Assembly: GCA_017450065.1 (NCBI GenBank)
Contig: JAFSYI010000022.1
Location: forward strand, 1-64,000
Direction: 5' to 3'
DNA: 64,000 nt
Source of the DNA: Lachnospiraceae bacterium
GTDB taxonomy: Bacteria > Bacillota > Clostridia > Lachnospirales > Lachnospiraceae
Shown here: positions 24,973-34,611 of the stretch, piece by piece
How the letters are laid out: the number at the start of each line of letters is the position of its first letter
Numbering within the stretch: the first letter of the stretch is position 1
Translations under genes and position numbers: made by a program
Notes under the pieces: generated by a model
What the model was told of the DNA's origin: nothing
The model's input: only the letters and a program-made list of their open reading frames with translations
The model's database searches: none

Positions 24973-26295
24973 ATGAAATATAATGTGTTTAAATACATGC
25001 TTACCATACTTCTGTTTATTACCTTCCTTTTCATCATCGGGAAGGCGCTTCGTTATATATTAAATGATGATACGGAATCCTATACCAGAATAACCTATCA
25101 CGAAATGTATGAGCAGGATAATATAGATGTTCTGTTCCTCGGACCGTCCCACTGTATGCACAGCTTTGATCCTTCGCAGCTTGATAATAAGCTGAATATG
25201 AATACCTTCAACGCAGCTTCCTCCTCCCAGGCATTGGACGGATCCCTGCTGATCCTTAAAGAAGCATGTAAGTACAATGATATCAAACATGTTTATCTTG
25301 ATCTTTTCTATAATAACTCATATGACATCCACAAAGAGCGGACACAGATGACCAACGCATACATAATCAGTGATTATCTTAAACCGTCTGCAGATAAATA
25401 TGTATACCTCTTAAACGCTTCCGGAAGCGAGCATTATGCCAACAGCTTTATCGTGGCCAGACGCTGCTGGAAGAAGATGTTTGAACCCGGATATATACCC
25501 GGACTTCTTAAGAAAAAGAATACGGAAGCATACAGAAATTATGAATATGTAAAGCATGAAAATGCGGAATATGCCGGCAAGGGCTATATAAAGAATCTTC
25601 CTTCCGTTAAGGACTGGGATTTCTTCGATACCTGGGGCTGGGTTCCGGCAGCACCCGAAACCTTTTCCGGAGATTATAAGAATGATCTGAAGAACATAAT
25701 AGATTACTGCAAAGAGCATAATATTAAGCTTACTCTTATAAGTGCCCCTACCTCCAATTTCTGCCTTACGGCTATCGGTGATTATGATGACTACATTGCC
25801 TGGGTCCGTTCTGTAGCGAAAGAAAACGGAATAGAATACTATGACTTTAATCTGTGCAAAGAGCAGTATTTTCCTTCCACCTCGGAATATTTCATTGATC
25901 CTGTTCACCTCAATTACAAAGGGGCAGATAAGCTGGCCGATACATTTTCCGAGCTTGTGAACGGTAAAGTATCGTATGATGATATGTTCTATGACAGCTA
26001 CGGTGAAAAGCTTAAAAGCTTAGAACCTACTGTCTTTGGCGTAACCTTTATGAACGAATATGCAGATAACGGCGAAATAATAAAGAACTGCCGGATAGTC
26101 AGCAGCTCACCCGAAACATTGGAATACAGAATATCCGTCTCACCGGATAACTCTGATGAATACCTGCTTCGCGACTACTCGTCCGACCCATCATTTATCA
26201 TGGATCCTGATGTGACCGGAACTGTTACGGTTGAATACCGTAGTTCTGATGGCAGCGGTAAAATAAACAAAGCCACAATCCTTACAGTAAAATAG
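24973..26295 (+). CDS. SGNH-like partner of the MBOAT (long form)
   Basis: A 440-residue protein with one N-terminal anchor (residues 8-30). Block I is DVLFLGPSHCMHS with Ser59 as likely nucleophile, and block V is DPVHLNYKGAD. After the SGNH domain comes a further region of about 110 residues, predicted extracellular and beta-rich by its alternating pattern, also present in the paralogue at 50907. AAGGAT precedes the ATG. It is 93 bases downstream of its MBOAT. It is likely to deliver acyl groups to a surface glycan. Confidence 0.85.
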   Translation: MKYNVFKYMLTILLFITFLFIIGKALRYILNDDTESYTRITYHEMYEQDNIDVLFLGPSHCMHSFDPSQLDNKLNMNTFNAASSSQALDGSLLILKEACKYNDIKHVYLDLFYNNSYDIHKERTQMTNAYIISDYLKPSADKYVYLLNASGSEHYANSFIVARRCWKKMFEPGYIPGLLKKKNTEAYRNYEYVKHENAEYAGKGYIKNLPSVKDWDFFDTWGWVPAAPETFSGDYKNDLKNIIDYCKEHNIKLTLISAPTSNFCLTAIGDYDDYIAWVRSVAKENGIEYYDFNLCKEQYFPSTSEYFIDPVHLNYKGADKLADTFSELVNGKVSYDDMFYDSYGEKLKSLEPTVFGVTFMNEYADNGEIIKNCRIVSSSPETLEYRISVSPDNSDEYLLRDYSSDPSFIMDPDVTGTVTVEYRSSDGSGKINKATILTVK

Positions 26296-26352
26296 CTTAC
26301 CGTGTCTCCATAGACTTTGGCATACTGTTATTGATGACTTTGGCGTATTTTG

Positions 26353-27939
26353 TTACCTCAGTCTATATATCACGACTCCGCAATAATCAGCAATCTTCTC
26401 CGCACCGCGTTCGGCAAATCTTAATTCCGTATCCGATCCCGAGGCGGCTGCAAGATATTTTGATGAAAGGTTTTCATATTCATCGAACCATGTATCCCTA
26501 AATACCAGATTAAAGGCATATCCCGACGGAACCGCATACAGCGCTCTCCAGGGAACAATGACCTTCTCTCCGTCAACGGTATCTTCGTAAACCCACAGCA
26601 CCGTATTATCCCATGACAGACCGTCTGACTCATTGAGCGGCATTTCCTTCGCAAGCGTTTCCTTTGCCTCTTCCACCTGTACGATGAAATCTTCACTCAC
26701 ATATTCACGCTCTCTGTTAGGGACCATTATCACGGAAAAGATGAGTCCTGCTTCGACCAGCACTGCCAGCCATTTATTATTCTTATCTTCACCTGCCTCC
26801 ATTGCAGTTACTACTATTCCCATTACAACGAATTCGGCAAGATGTCTGTCTGCGGCCCAGCCCGTGAAATACAGTGCCACGGCAATGATCATAAGGAAGT
26901 AATAAACCAGCCAGAACGCCCTTCTTATGAACCTGTCGGTTTCCGACTTCCTGTCTGTCCGGATGACCAGAACAAATAAGAGCAGAAACAGATAGAAAAA
27001 CATGAAATAATTCCGTCCCCATACTCTAGTTGTAAAGAAGACCACCAGCTGCTGGAACATGGAGTACAGTCCTTTTGCAAGCCTTAACATGAACTGTCCT
27101 ATACCTGACAGCAGAGCCACGGTATACTGACTGCACAGATAGTAATTGTCTTTATTATGTATCACCTTAACAATGAATTTCGAAAAGCTTCCGCTCATCG
27201 GATTACCTGCGCAGAAATTCTCTCCTATAAAGAAGAAGGCATAGAAAGTTGCCAGCGAAACCGGCACCGAACAAAACAGGCTTTTCTTCCCGGATCTCTT
27301 ATACAGAAAATACGCTGCGGGTATCAGAAGACCGGCATAATACGGCCGCATAAGCGTCAGAAGAACTGCTGTCACAAACATGAGCACTATCTTATATGAT
27401 CTGTTATCCTTAAGGCACGAGTATATAAGCCCCACTGTGACTATGGCATACGAATAGCAGGTTATCTCCGGGACTATTGATAAAACGCCGTACATAAGGA
27501 AGGTGTAAGAGGCAAGAAAAACCGCCAGCAGTATTGTCTGCTTTCTGTTCGGACGTGCGAACACACCGAACAGGAACACAGCAAGAATAAGCATAAACGC
27601 GTTATAAAATACCGCCCTGGTAAGTGACCATCCAAACAGCTTTCCCAGAATGCAGAAATTGATCAGAAGAACAGGCGACCATGCGCCGAAAGGACCTGTA
27701 CGGGCGGTGATCTCAGTATAACCGAAGAAGCCCCGCGGGAGTCCGTGGTCGACTACTCCCGCAGTCTCATAGTAGTAGATCAGCTCATCATTCTCGGCGG
27801 AAGAGATCTCCAGATTACGTAAGGTTATCCCCTCAAACTTAAAGGTCAGCAGAAAGCATATAAGTACCGTTAACCCAAGGAACAAACCTGCTGTAAGGCC
27901 CTGATGCTTCTCAGTAAATTTATTGATCTTTTCGCCCAT
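26353..27939 (-). CDS. GT-C-like polytopic membrane protein
   Basis: A 528-residue protein with about eleven spans and a C-terminal extracytoplasmic region. The first loop contains SAENDELIYYYETAG, an acidic pair placed like the catalytic aspartates of GT-C enzymes. I do not recognise an exact family. The ATG at 27939 has GGAG 8 bases before it and overlaps the upstream gene by 20 bases, so the two are probably co-translated. It is the last gene of the operon starting with the GNAT gene at 34429. It may add a sugar outside the membrane from a polyprenyl-phosphate donor; that is inference. Confidence 0.65.
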   Translation of the reverse strand: MGEKINKFTEKHQGLTAGLFLGLTVLICFLLTFKFEGITLRNLEISSAENDELIYYYETAGVVDHGLPRGFFGYTEITARTGPFGAWSPVLLINFCILGKLFGWSLTRAVFYNAFMLILAVFLFGVFARPNRKQTILLAVFLASYTFLMYGVLSIVPEITCYSYAIVTVGLIYSCLKDNRSYKIVLMFVTAVLLTLMRPYYAGLLIPAAYFLYKRSGKKSLFCSVPVSLATFYAFFFIGENFCAGNPMSGSFSKFIVKVIHNKDNYYLCSQYTVALLSGIGQFMLRLAKGLYSMFQQLVVFFTTRVWGRNYFMFFYLFLLLFVLVIRTDRKSETDRFIRRAFWLVYYFLMIIAVALYFTGWAADRHLAEFVVMGIVVTAMEAGEDKNNKWLAVLVEAGLIFSVIMVPNREREYVSEDFIVQVEEAKETLAKEMPLNESDGLSWDNTVLWVYEDTVDGEKVIVPWRALYAVPSGYAFNLVFRDTWFDEYENLSSKYLAAASGSDTELRFAERGAEKIADYCGVVIYRLR

Positions 27940-29854
27940 CTGTCTTTCTCCAAATCTCAAAAAGTTCATTTTCGTGTGACTTTACATAACCGTTAACTTC
28001 GATAAGCTCGTTAATAAGGCTTGTTTTCTCCGGATTCTCCGCTATCCCGCTTGTTTCAAGAAGATGGCCCATTATAACGACGGGATACTCCCTCTCTCCC
28101 TTTCCTGCCTCAGTCTCTATGCGGTCCATGTCCTTCTTCATATCACTATAGCTATACGAAGCCAGATCCGGCCAGGAACTTATCACTGTCGGCATATCCA
28201 GATAATACGCTATTGCAGGAACGAAACCGTATACTATTGTCTCATGACCCGTAAGCCCGTTTTCATTAATATAGTCCGTCATATCCTGAAGAAGTTCTGC
28301 TCTTTCGGATGACATCCGTATCCCTTTTAACACCTTATTATTGCTGACAAAAGAGTCTCTTACACCTGTATTATTTCCCTCCTGATATACATATGTGAAG
28401 CCGAACATGATGCTCTGCAATACGAAAGCAAATATTGCGATATATACAATGGTCACAGGAGCAAGCATTCTCTCTTTTCCGTTTTCCCTCACGGCATTAA
28501 AAAGAGTATACAGCTTCCATATAAGATATGGTGCCGACAGATACATACAGTTCATGGTAACCGATATCCCCGTATTGGAACCTACCGATGTCAGAATTAT
28601 CTGAAGCAGTACTACAAGTGACAGCAGCCTGTCCCCGGAAGCTGCCTTACCGGATATCACGGTTAACACAGCAATGATTATTATTATATCAAGAAGGAAA
28701 GCAGCCGTATTATATACTACCGCATAGTGATGGAAGCCAAACTGCAGCAGGCTCCTGTATACAAGAACAGCCACAAGGATCAGACCGAAAACCACCGCAG
28801 GAACTATGTCTGTCCGTCTGTGTCCGGACTTATCATCCGGATCCGCCAATGACCCTGAGGATCGTTTCCGCGATGCGAAAACAGTCTGCAGTACATATGC
28901 CGCAGATGCAAACACAGCAACATAAACTGCCCTGTGTATTCCTTTAAGATACGATCTTATCATATCCTTAAACATATAGGAAAAGGTATAATACTCAGCG
29001 TCCTGATCCATATTGAACAGACCGGCTATTCCTTCGAAATAGTTACTGCATCCGTACAGTGCATTTATTATAAACAGCATTATAAGAACGGCGGCAGCAT
29101 ACCCTGCCATGCAGATAAGGGTGTAGCGGACGCAGTCCCGCAATACAGTTCCCTTCTCCCTCTCATTCTCATTCATTTTTTTCTTATCCGTTCTCCCCCT
29201 GTTTTTTTCTTTCCCATCACTTATCACCACATACATCCATACTGCCAGAATAAGCGCAGCCTGAGTCAGATTGGAGAACCTTACGAAAATATTTATACCA
29301 AGGACAGATCCGGCTATCGCAAGCAGATAAGGCTTACTGTCTGTAAGACCTGTGTAAACACATATCACAGCTGCCGTGAAAAGCACATTCGAAAGATGAT
29401 TATATACAATGGGTGTCGGACTGTAGCATAAGCTCATCATAAGAAGAAGGCCTGCTGCCGTTATCCATTTCCCGATACCTATCTTCCTCGTACAGAAGAA
29501 ATACGACATGAGAACTCCCGCAGATATGATAAGACCGGTATAAATATTGATCCCCATACAGGTCCTGCCACCGGGAAGAAGCGTAAACAGATGTCCCAGA
29601 CAGGTAGATAAGAATGTGGAGAAATACCACACCGAGCTCATGTGCTCCGTTCCGGGATTTACAAAGTTACCGCAGTTATAGCCGGCATCCCACAGATCCA
29701 GTCCCATAGCCGCATGCCTGAGAGGGTAGACCGCCAGACATAGCAGCAGAAGGATTTCCGTATATCTGCCACATGTCAAACGCCTTACGGTTCCCTTATT
29801 ATCATTTGAACCATATATATTGTTTTTATCAGTTATATTGTCTGTACCATTCAT
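27920..29854 (-). CDS. GT-C-like polytopic membrane protein
   Basis: A 644-residue protein with about twelve spans. The first loop carries MGLDLWDAGYNCGNF, again an acidic motif fitting the GT-C pattern. A charged cytoplasmic loop rich in Lys, Glu and Arg lies at about residues 215-238. The ATG overlaps the stop of the upstream SGNH gene as ATGA (29851-29854). It shares the operon with the SGNH/MBOAT cassette. The function is probably extracytoplasmic glycosylation, but the donor is unknown. Confidence 0.65.
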   Translation of the reverse strand: MNGTDNITDKNNIYGSNDNKGTVRRLTCGRYTEILLLLCLAVYPLRHAAMGLDLWDAGYNCGNFVNPGTEHMSSVWYFSTFLSTCLGHLFTLLPGGRTCMGINIYTGLIISAGVLMSYFFCTRKIGIGKWITAAGLLLMMSLCYSPTPIVYNHLSNVLFTAAVICVYTGLTDSKPYLLAIAGSVLGINIFVRFSNLTQAALILAVWMYVVISDGKEKNRGRTDKKKMNENEREKGTVLRDCVRYTLICMAGYAAAVLIMLFIINALYGCSNYFEGIAGLFNMDQDAEYYTFSYMFKDMIRSYLKGIHRAVYVAVFASAAYVLQTVFASRKRSSGSLADPDDKSGHRRTDIVPAVVFGLILVAVLVYRSLLQFGFHHYAVVYNTAAFLLDIIIIIAVLTVISGKAASGDRLLSLVVLLQIILTSVGSNTGISVTMNCMYLSAPYLIWKLYTLFNAVRENGKERMLAPVTIVYIAIFAFVLQSIMFGFTYVYQEGNNTGVRDSFVSNNKVLKGIRMSSERAELLQDMTDYINENGLTGHETIVYGFVPAIAYYLDMPTVISSWPDLASYSYSDMKKDMDRIETEAGKGEREYPVVIMGHLLETSGIAENPEKTSLINELIEVNGYVKSHENELFEIWRKTDGRKDQ

Positions 29855-31272
29855 CTTATCAGCTTGTTTCCGGCATCCGTATCAACGCCAATATCCGAAA
29901 TCACCGTATCCGTAATCTTATTGTATACCGTTATATTCATCCCGCCTGATCTGTTATTATACTCATCACGTCCTATAAATACCCGGTTCGCTAATCTGTC
30001 CGTATCATACCGGTACTCCCTCGAAAGCCTTACCTCATGCCCGTACATTTCAAACTCCGATTTATCTTCACCCGTTATATACAGGACATCATCACCGGAC
30101 ATATCTCTGTACCATATTCCTTCTTCCGCATCATCTGCCGGTGTAATACCAAACATCTCAAACAGATCTCTGTGCTCCTTCGCCCTTTCCGGGCATGATA
30201 TTATGATGCAGTCATCTTCATTAAGCAAAGCTGTATAATCCTCAAGTCTTTCCGCATTCATAAGCTTCATTTCCTTAAGCTTTGCGTCTGTATATCCGGC
30301 ATTGTTTTCCCATGAACCGTATCCGGATGAGTTCCTTCGGTCAGGAAGCTCGTAATTATCCTTCAGATAATCTGCAAAAGCATTCGTGAATTTCTCACTG
30401 CCAAGATAATTCAAGTGTCCTTCATCGGATACGTCATTTTTGTAATCTATGCCGATCTCCCTGTACAGCTTATTGTAATTAATAAATGATGCTCCATATT
30501 CGGATGCTATTTCCTCTGCACGTTCATACTTCATCATGTCCTGTGACGTTACTCCCGCATAAGGCGTCAGGACAACAAGGACCGGTATATCATTATCCTT
30601 TGCAAGCTCCAGTATTTTTCTGTAATATGTCTCGGATTTCCCATGTATGGATGCCGCCTCATACTCCGTCACGATCTCCGGATCACCGAACGGTTCCACA
30701 TACAGATTGGCCATGAAGCCCTTCCAGTCCCTGTACATGGCATTGCCTGCCTCTTTATCGAAATCCGCTTCACTGATTTCTTTGTATCTGTTGTGATACT
30801 GGGTATATTCCATTAAATACTCCAATTCGGTCTCCTTGGGAACGCTTACCGTTACTGCCCTGATCTTATCCGGTGACAGTCTCATTCCGAAGGTATTCTT
30901 GATGGTGGAACCATAGAAAATATAATCGTCATCATGAGTGACCATATAGGCTTCCAGCACCACAAGCCCGGGTTTCTGCGTTTTCAGCGCCTCTTTAAAA
31001 TAGTAATATGTATTCCACAAAGGCTGCATGGAACCGCACAGATCATATGCCGCTATGCCCTCCTTCTCCCACAGCACGCCCGTATTGAAGGCGGAAAACG
31101 CGTGTGAGCTTCCAAGGATCAGGAGATCGACCGAATCCTTATCCTGCTCATAGAACTTGGTCAGACTGTAGATCCCGTCATCATACTTGAACTTAAACAC
31201 TCTGTTTATCGCAGATAAAACCAGTATAAGAATTGTCAGGAAGCATACGATCCTGAATATTGAACTCTTCAT
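29851..31272 (-). CDS. SGNH-like partner of the MBOAT (long form)
   Basis: A 473-residue protein with one N-terminal membrane segment (residues 6-25). Block I is LLILGSSHAFSAF with Ser56 likely catalytic, and block V is DEGHLNYLGSEKF. The C-terminal 130 residues form an additional domain, as in the long SGNH proteins at 24973 and 50907, though with different sequence. The ATG at 31272 is preferred because AGGATGG precedes it. It is directly downstream of the MBOAT at 31302 and overlaps the next gene by ATGA. Confidence 0.85.
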   Translation of the reverse strand: MKSSIFRIVCFLTILILVLSAINRVFKFKYDDGIYSLTKFYEQDKDSVDLLILGSSHAFSAFNTGVLWEKEGIAAYDLCGSMQPLWNTYYYFKEALKTQKPGLVVLEAYMVTHDDDYIFYGSTIKNTFGMRLSPDKIRAVTVSVPKETELEYLMEYTQYHNRYKEISEADFDKEAGNAMYRDWKGFMANLYVEPFGDPEIVTEYEAASIHGKSETYYRKILELAKDNDIPVLVVLTPYAGVTSQDMMKYERAEEIASEYGASFINYNKLYREIGIDYKNDVSDEGHLNYLGSEKFTNAFADYLKDNYELPDRRNSSGYGSWENNAGYTDAKLKEMKLMNAERLEDYTALLNEDDCIIISCPERAKEHRDLFEMFGITPADDAEEGIWYRDMSGDDVLYITGEDKSEFEMYGHEVRLSREYRYDTDRLANRVFIGRDEYNNRSGGMNITVYNKITDTVISDIGVDTDAGNKLIR

Positions 31273-31301
31273 AGTATTCCATCCTGTCATCTGTGCAGAA
31301 T

Positions 31302-32801
31302 CTAAAAGCGGAAATAAATAAACTGCTTTGCGTCAAAAGCAGGTCCGTATTCACCGAATATAAATATGGACGTTATAAGCGCAATAACAACTGTCCATTC
31401 AAACCAGATATTCTGCTCAAAAAGGAACTCATCAGGCTTCTGCTCCCTGAATCTGCGGATAAGGCTTACGAGAAGCAGGACAAGCCCCGCACATACAGCG
31501 ATATTCATCTCCACTCTGTCAAGGCCGAGCTCATATATTCCCCCGTTAAACAGTATCCACGGATTCCACGCGGTAAATATCCTCTTTACAATGAATAAAG
31601 CCGATGAAACCGATTCAGCCCTGAAAAAGATCCATGCAAAAACAGTAAGTGAAAAAGTAAACAGCACTTTTATGAAATGATAGCTCATGCAGTCGGTTTT
31701 TATCCTGAATACACTTACGATCCTGCTTCTCAAGCTCCCGCTTAACTCTTCCAACACACGGTATATCCCATGTATAAGCCCCCATACTATAAATGTAAGG
31801 TTCGCACCATGCCAGATACCGCTCACCAGAAAGACTGCCATAAGGTTAAAGAGCTTGCGAAGCCTGCCCTTCCGGCTTCCGCCGAGCGGAATATACAGAT
31901 AATCCTTAAACCATGTGCTTAACGAAATATGCCATCTGCTCCAGAATTCCTTTATGCTTTCGGCAAAATACGGAGTATTGAAGTTCTCCATAAGCTCAAT
32001 GCCCAGCACTCTTGCCGAGCCTGCCGCGATCACGGAATAGCTGGAGAAATCGCAGTATATCTGTATCGCAAAAGCTATCGACGCTATAAGAAGTTCGGTC
32101 CCTCCGTACAGCCTGTAATCACCATATACCCTGTCAACAAGGATGGATATCCTGTCCGCCAGAACCATCTTCAGGAACAGGCCCCATATCATAAGGATCG
32201 CCCCGGAGGCTATCCGTCTTGCATTCCATACCCTGAACTCATCTATCCTGTCTATCTGCCCCATAAGGTTCTTAGATCTTTCGATCGGCCCTGCTACAAG
32301 CTGGGGAAAGAATGACACAAACAGCGCGTATTTTACTATGTTCTTTTCAGCTCTGATATCTCCTCTGTATACATCGATCGTATAACCGAGTGCCTGAAAT
32401 GTATAAAAAGATATTCCTACGGGAAGCAGAAAGCCAAAGCGGTATCCTATCTGTGATATGCCGGCTGTTCCAAGAAGATCATTTATTATTTCGATCACAA
32501 AATTACCGTATTTAAACAGGGCAAGTATGAGAAGATTGAACGTTATGCAAAGAAGCATTACCGTTTTTCTTTTAGTCAGGTTCTTCCCGGTTCCTTCATT
32601 CATCCGCTCTATCAGGAGCGCGCTGAGATAGGTTATGAGAGTGGATGCGGCTATCAGCAGAATGTATAAAGCATTCCACCTCATATAGAAAAAATAGCTT
32701 GATATCAGCAGCCAGACGATCCTGAACCTCTTCGGGATCAGAAAATATACTGCAAGGACAGCCGGATAGAAAAACATAAAATCAGTTGAATTAAACTGCA
32801 T
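31302..32801 (-). CDS. MBOAT family O-acyltransferase, copy 4
   Basis: A 499-residue MBOAT protein: MQFNSTDFMFFYPAV, PVGISFYTFQALGYTIDVYRG, FFPQLVAGPIERSKNLM, FWSRWHISLSTWFKDYLY, and VSGIWHGANLTFIVWG with the invariant His at about residue 331; C-terminus FIYFRF. GGGAAGG precedes the ATG. It is flanked on both sides by SGNH-like genes, short (32820) upstream and long (29851) downstream, so one MBOAT may serve two transferases. Confidence 0.95.
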   Translation of the reverse strand: MQFNSTDFMFFYPAVLAVYFLIPKRFRIVWLLISSYFFYMRWNALYILLIAASTLITYLSALLIERMNEGTGKNLTKRKTVMLLCITFNLLILALFKYGNFVIEIINDLLGTAGISQIGYRFGFLLPVGISFYTFQALGYTIDVYRGDIRAEKNIVKYALFVSFFPQLVAGPIERSKNLMGQIDRIDEFRVWNARRIASGAILMIWGLFLKMVLADRISILVDRVYGDYRLYGGTELLIASIAFAIQIYCDFSSYSVIAAGSARVLGIELMENFNTPYFAESIKEFWSRWHISLSTWFKDYLYIPLGGSRKGRLRKLFNLMAVFLVSGIWHGANLTFIVWGLIHGIYRVLEELSGSLRSRIVSVFRIKTDCMSYHFIKVLFTFSLTVFAWIFFRAESVSSALFIVKRIFTAWNPWILFNGGIYELGLDRVEMNIAVCAGLVLLLVSLIRRFREQKPDEFLFEQNIWFEWTVVIALITSIFIFGEYGPAFDAKQFIYFRF

Positions 32802-32819
32802 ATCGGTGCCTTCCCTTCA

Positions 32820-33893
32820 CTAACGGTTCCCTGTAGTATCGATCCCGGCTTCATTAAGAACCTTAAAAAGCCGGTTTCCAATAAGCTCATGACCTGTTCT
32901 GTTGAGATGACCTGTACCCACGGAAGTATTCATGAATCCATGCGGAAGCCGGTTGCTTTCAAGGTATTTCTCTACGAACTCATCCGACATATCGGTAAAC
33001 AGGATATCATTGGCTTCACAGGTCTCCGCAAAGATCCTTACAGTCTCGTCGTTATCATAACCAGGTACGGCTTTACCTTCCTTATCAACATTTACCGGCG
33101 GATGATATACTATGATGACCGGTTTATCGTACAGGCTTCGCATAAGCTTCATGGTATCGTTAAGAGCCTGCCTGTACTCCTGTTCACTTCCCGTGTCCTT
33201 TTCCTTCACCTCAGACTTCAGCGCCTTAAGCTTCTGCTTTAACAGTATTCTGTACGGAAGCCATGTCTGAAGCTCAGCTTTAAGCCGGGAAGGATTCCCT
33301 GCATTGTTTACGATCATCCTGCCTGTACGGGCCTCATCATACTCTCTCTGCAAAAGAGAGTCTCTTAAGTCCTCTATACCGAATTCCGTCATACTTGTTT
33401 CAATAATAATGGCAGACGGATCGGGGAACTGTCTGAGAGCCGCCTCAAAGCCCTTTATTATATCCGGATACAGATGTCCGTCCATTGCCATGTTATAAAC
33501 CGGGATCCCATACTCTTCATTAATGATATCGCAGTATCTGTATCCACGGGGTACCTCCTTGCCCATGGTATGAGACGAACCCATGAGCAGCACATCCCCG
33601 GGTTCGTAATCCTTTCCGGTAAGCTTGCCTGAATCTTTCCCGTTATCTTTGATCATACTGCCATAGTTCAGATAACCGTTTTCGTCAAACCTTCCGTAAC
33701 TGTAACCTTCCTGTGTGGTAAAGAAAACACTCCCGGGATAATATATCTCATTTGTGGCATTTACCTCCAAAGGTATTCCGGGAGTATAATGATAGTAGGG
33801 AATAAGAGCAATATTGGCAAGCAGGTATGCCGCTGCCAGTGCAGCCGCCCATTTAAACATATCCTTTATAATATATGAAGATCTGTTAAACAT
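32820..33893 (-). CDS. SGNH-like protein lacking the usual catalytic Asp
   Basis: A 357-residue protein with one anchor (residues 15-33) and an SGNH-type domain that begins late: block I is VLLMGSSHTMGKE with Ser107, after an extra stretch of about 50 residues. Block V reads SVGTGHLNRTGHELIG: the His is there but the Asp three residues before it is replaced by Gly. It may use another acid or serve a non-catalytic role. The ATG overlaps the GNAT stop as TAATG and has GAGGAG next to it. It is the second gene of the operon starting at 34429. Confidence 0.75.
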   Translation of the reverse strand: MFNRSSYIIKDMFKWAAALAAAYLLANIALIPYYHYTPGIPLEVNATNEIYYPGSVFFTTQEGYSYGRFDENGYLNYGSMIKDNGKDSGKLTGKDYEPGDVLLMGSSHTMGKEVPRGYRYCDIINEEYGIPVYNMAMDGHLYPDIIKGFEAALRQFPDPSAIIIETSMTEFGIEDLRDSLLQREYDEARTGRMIVNNAGNPSRLKAELQTWLPYRILLKQKLKALKSEVKEKDTGSEQEYRQALNDTMKLMRSLYDKPVIIVYHPPVNVDKEGKAVPGYDNDETVRIFAETCEANDILFTDMSDEFVEKYLESNRLPHGFMNTSVGTGHLNRTGHELIGNRLFKVLNEAGIDTTGNR

Positions 33894-34429
33894 TACTCCT
33901 CACCGTTCCTGTTTATTTCCATGAAGATGATTTCTTCCGGTCCGCTCTCCGATTGTCCTGCAATATCATCCTTTGCCGTATCCGTCTGTCTGAAGCCGGC
34001 CCTTTCATAGCTTTTTATCGCCGGTATGTTATTCTTAAGCACACGCAGAAGCAGTCTGTCATATCCAAGGGTATTAAAAAAATAGTCCACCATGGCCGCA
34101 GCCGTCTCATTACCGTATCCTTTGCCTCTTGCGGACTCCTCTCCTATAAATATACCGTATTCCGCGGTTCTGCTGTCTGTATCCATGTCACGGAAATAAA
34201 CGCTTCCTATCGGCTTATGCGTGAATTTCTCCTCGATAACAAACTGTATGACCCGGCCTGTATATACTCTGGTCTTTAACCAGTTAAGATGCTCCTCGCG
34301 TGAAATATACTCCCTGTACAGAAAATGGTCCCTGACATATCTGCTGTTACGCCAGCCAAGAACCATGTCTGTATCTTCTTCCCGTATCGGACGATATTTT
34401 AGTCTCTCGCTTTCTATGCACCCGTCCAT
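33893..34429 (-). CDS. GNAT family N-acetyltransferase
   Basis: A 178-residue acetyltransferase of the RimJ/RimL-like GNAT group: ESERLKYRPIREEDTDMVLGW at the N-terminus, IGEESARGKGYGNETAAAMVDYFF with the acetyl-CoA loop (ARGKGYG), and LRVLKNNIPAIKSYERAGF. Similar enzymes acetylate amino-sugar nucleotides in glycan loci. The ATG at 34429 has AGGAG 5 bases upstream. It leads an operon of GNAT, SGNH, MBOAT, SGNH and two GT-C-like genes, with promoter at 34514-34542. Confidence 0.88.
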   Translation of the reverse strand: MDGCIESERLKYRPIREEDTDMVLGWRNSRYVRDHFLYREYISREEHLNWLKTRVYTGRVIQFVIEEKFTHKPIGSVYFRDMDTDSRTAEYGIFIGEESARGKGYGNETAAAMVDYFFNTLGYDRLLLRVLKNNIPAIKSYERAGFRQTDTAKDDIAGQSESGPEEIIFMEINRNGEE

Positions 34430-34493
34430 AGCTGCTCCTTTATTTCTGTATATAACCGCTCCGGTTCCTTTCCATACCATGCCTGCCCCGCCG

Positions 34494-34510
34494 CTGTCCA
34501 AACAGTTAAC
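34494..34510 (-). repeat. GTAAC-type palindromic element
   Basis: Minus-strand GTTAACTGTTTGGACAG, at the predicted transcription start of the GNAT operon. Confidence 0.45.
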
Positions 34511-34513
34511 AAG

Positions 34514-34542
34514 ATTCTATCAAAATACACCTTTACTGACAA
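34514..34542 (-). promoter_or_regulatory. Promoter of the GNAT-SGNH-MBOAT operon
   Basis: On the minus strand, TTGTCA (34537-34542), 17 bases, TAGAAT (34514-34519). Confidence 0.7.
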
Positions 34543-34574
34543 GTATGTTGTTTTCTGTACGCCTTTGTTTCAGG

Positions 34575-34603
34575 TTTACATAATCATAAAAATGTGTTAG
34601 TAT
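34575..34603 (+). promoter_or_regulatory. Promoter of the CotH-like gene
   Basis: TTTACA (34575-34580), 17 bases, TAGTAT (34598-34603). The start point expected 6-9 bases downstream falls at or beside the ATG at 34612, so the mRNA may be leaderless. Confidence 0.45.
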
Positions 34604-34611
34604 ACTATACT

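Noticed and set aside
32820-33893. Frameshifted or broken SGNH gene
   Set aside because: Although the catalytic Asp is missing, the frame is intact, coupled to neighbours, and Ser and His are kept, so a variant is likelier than a pseudogene.
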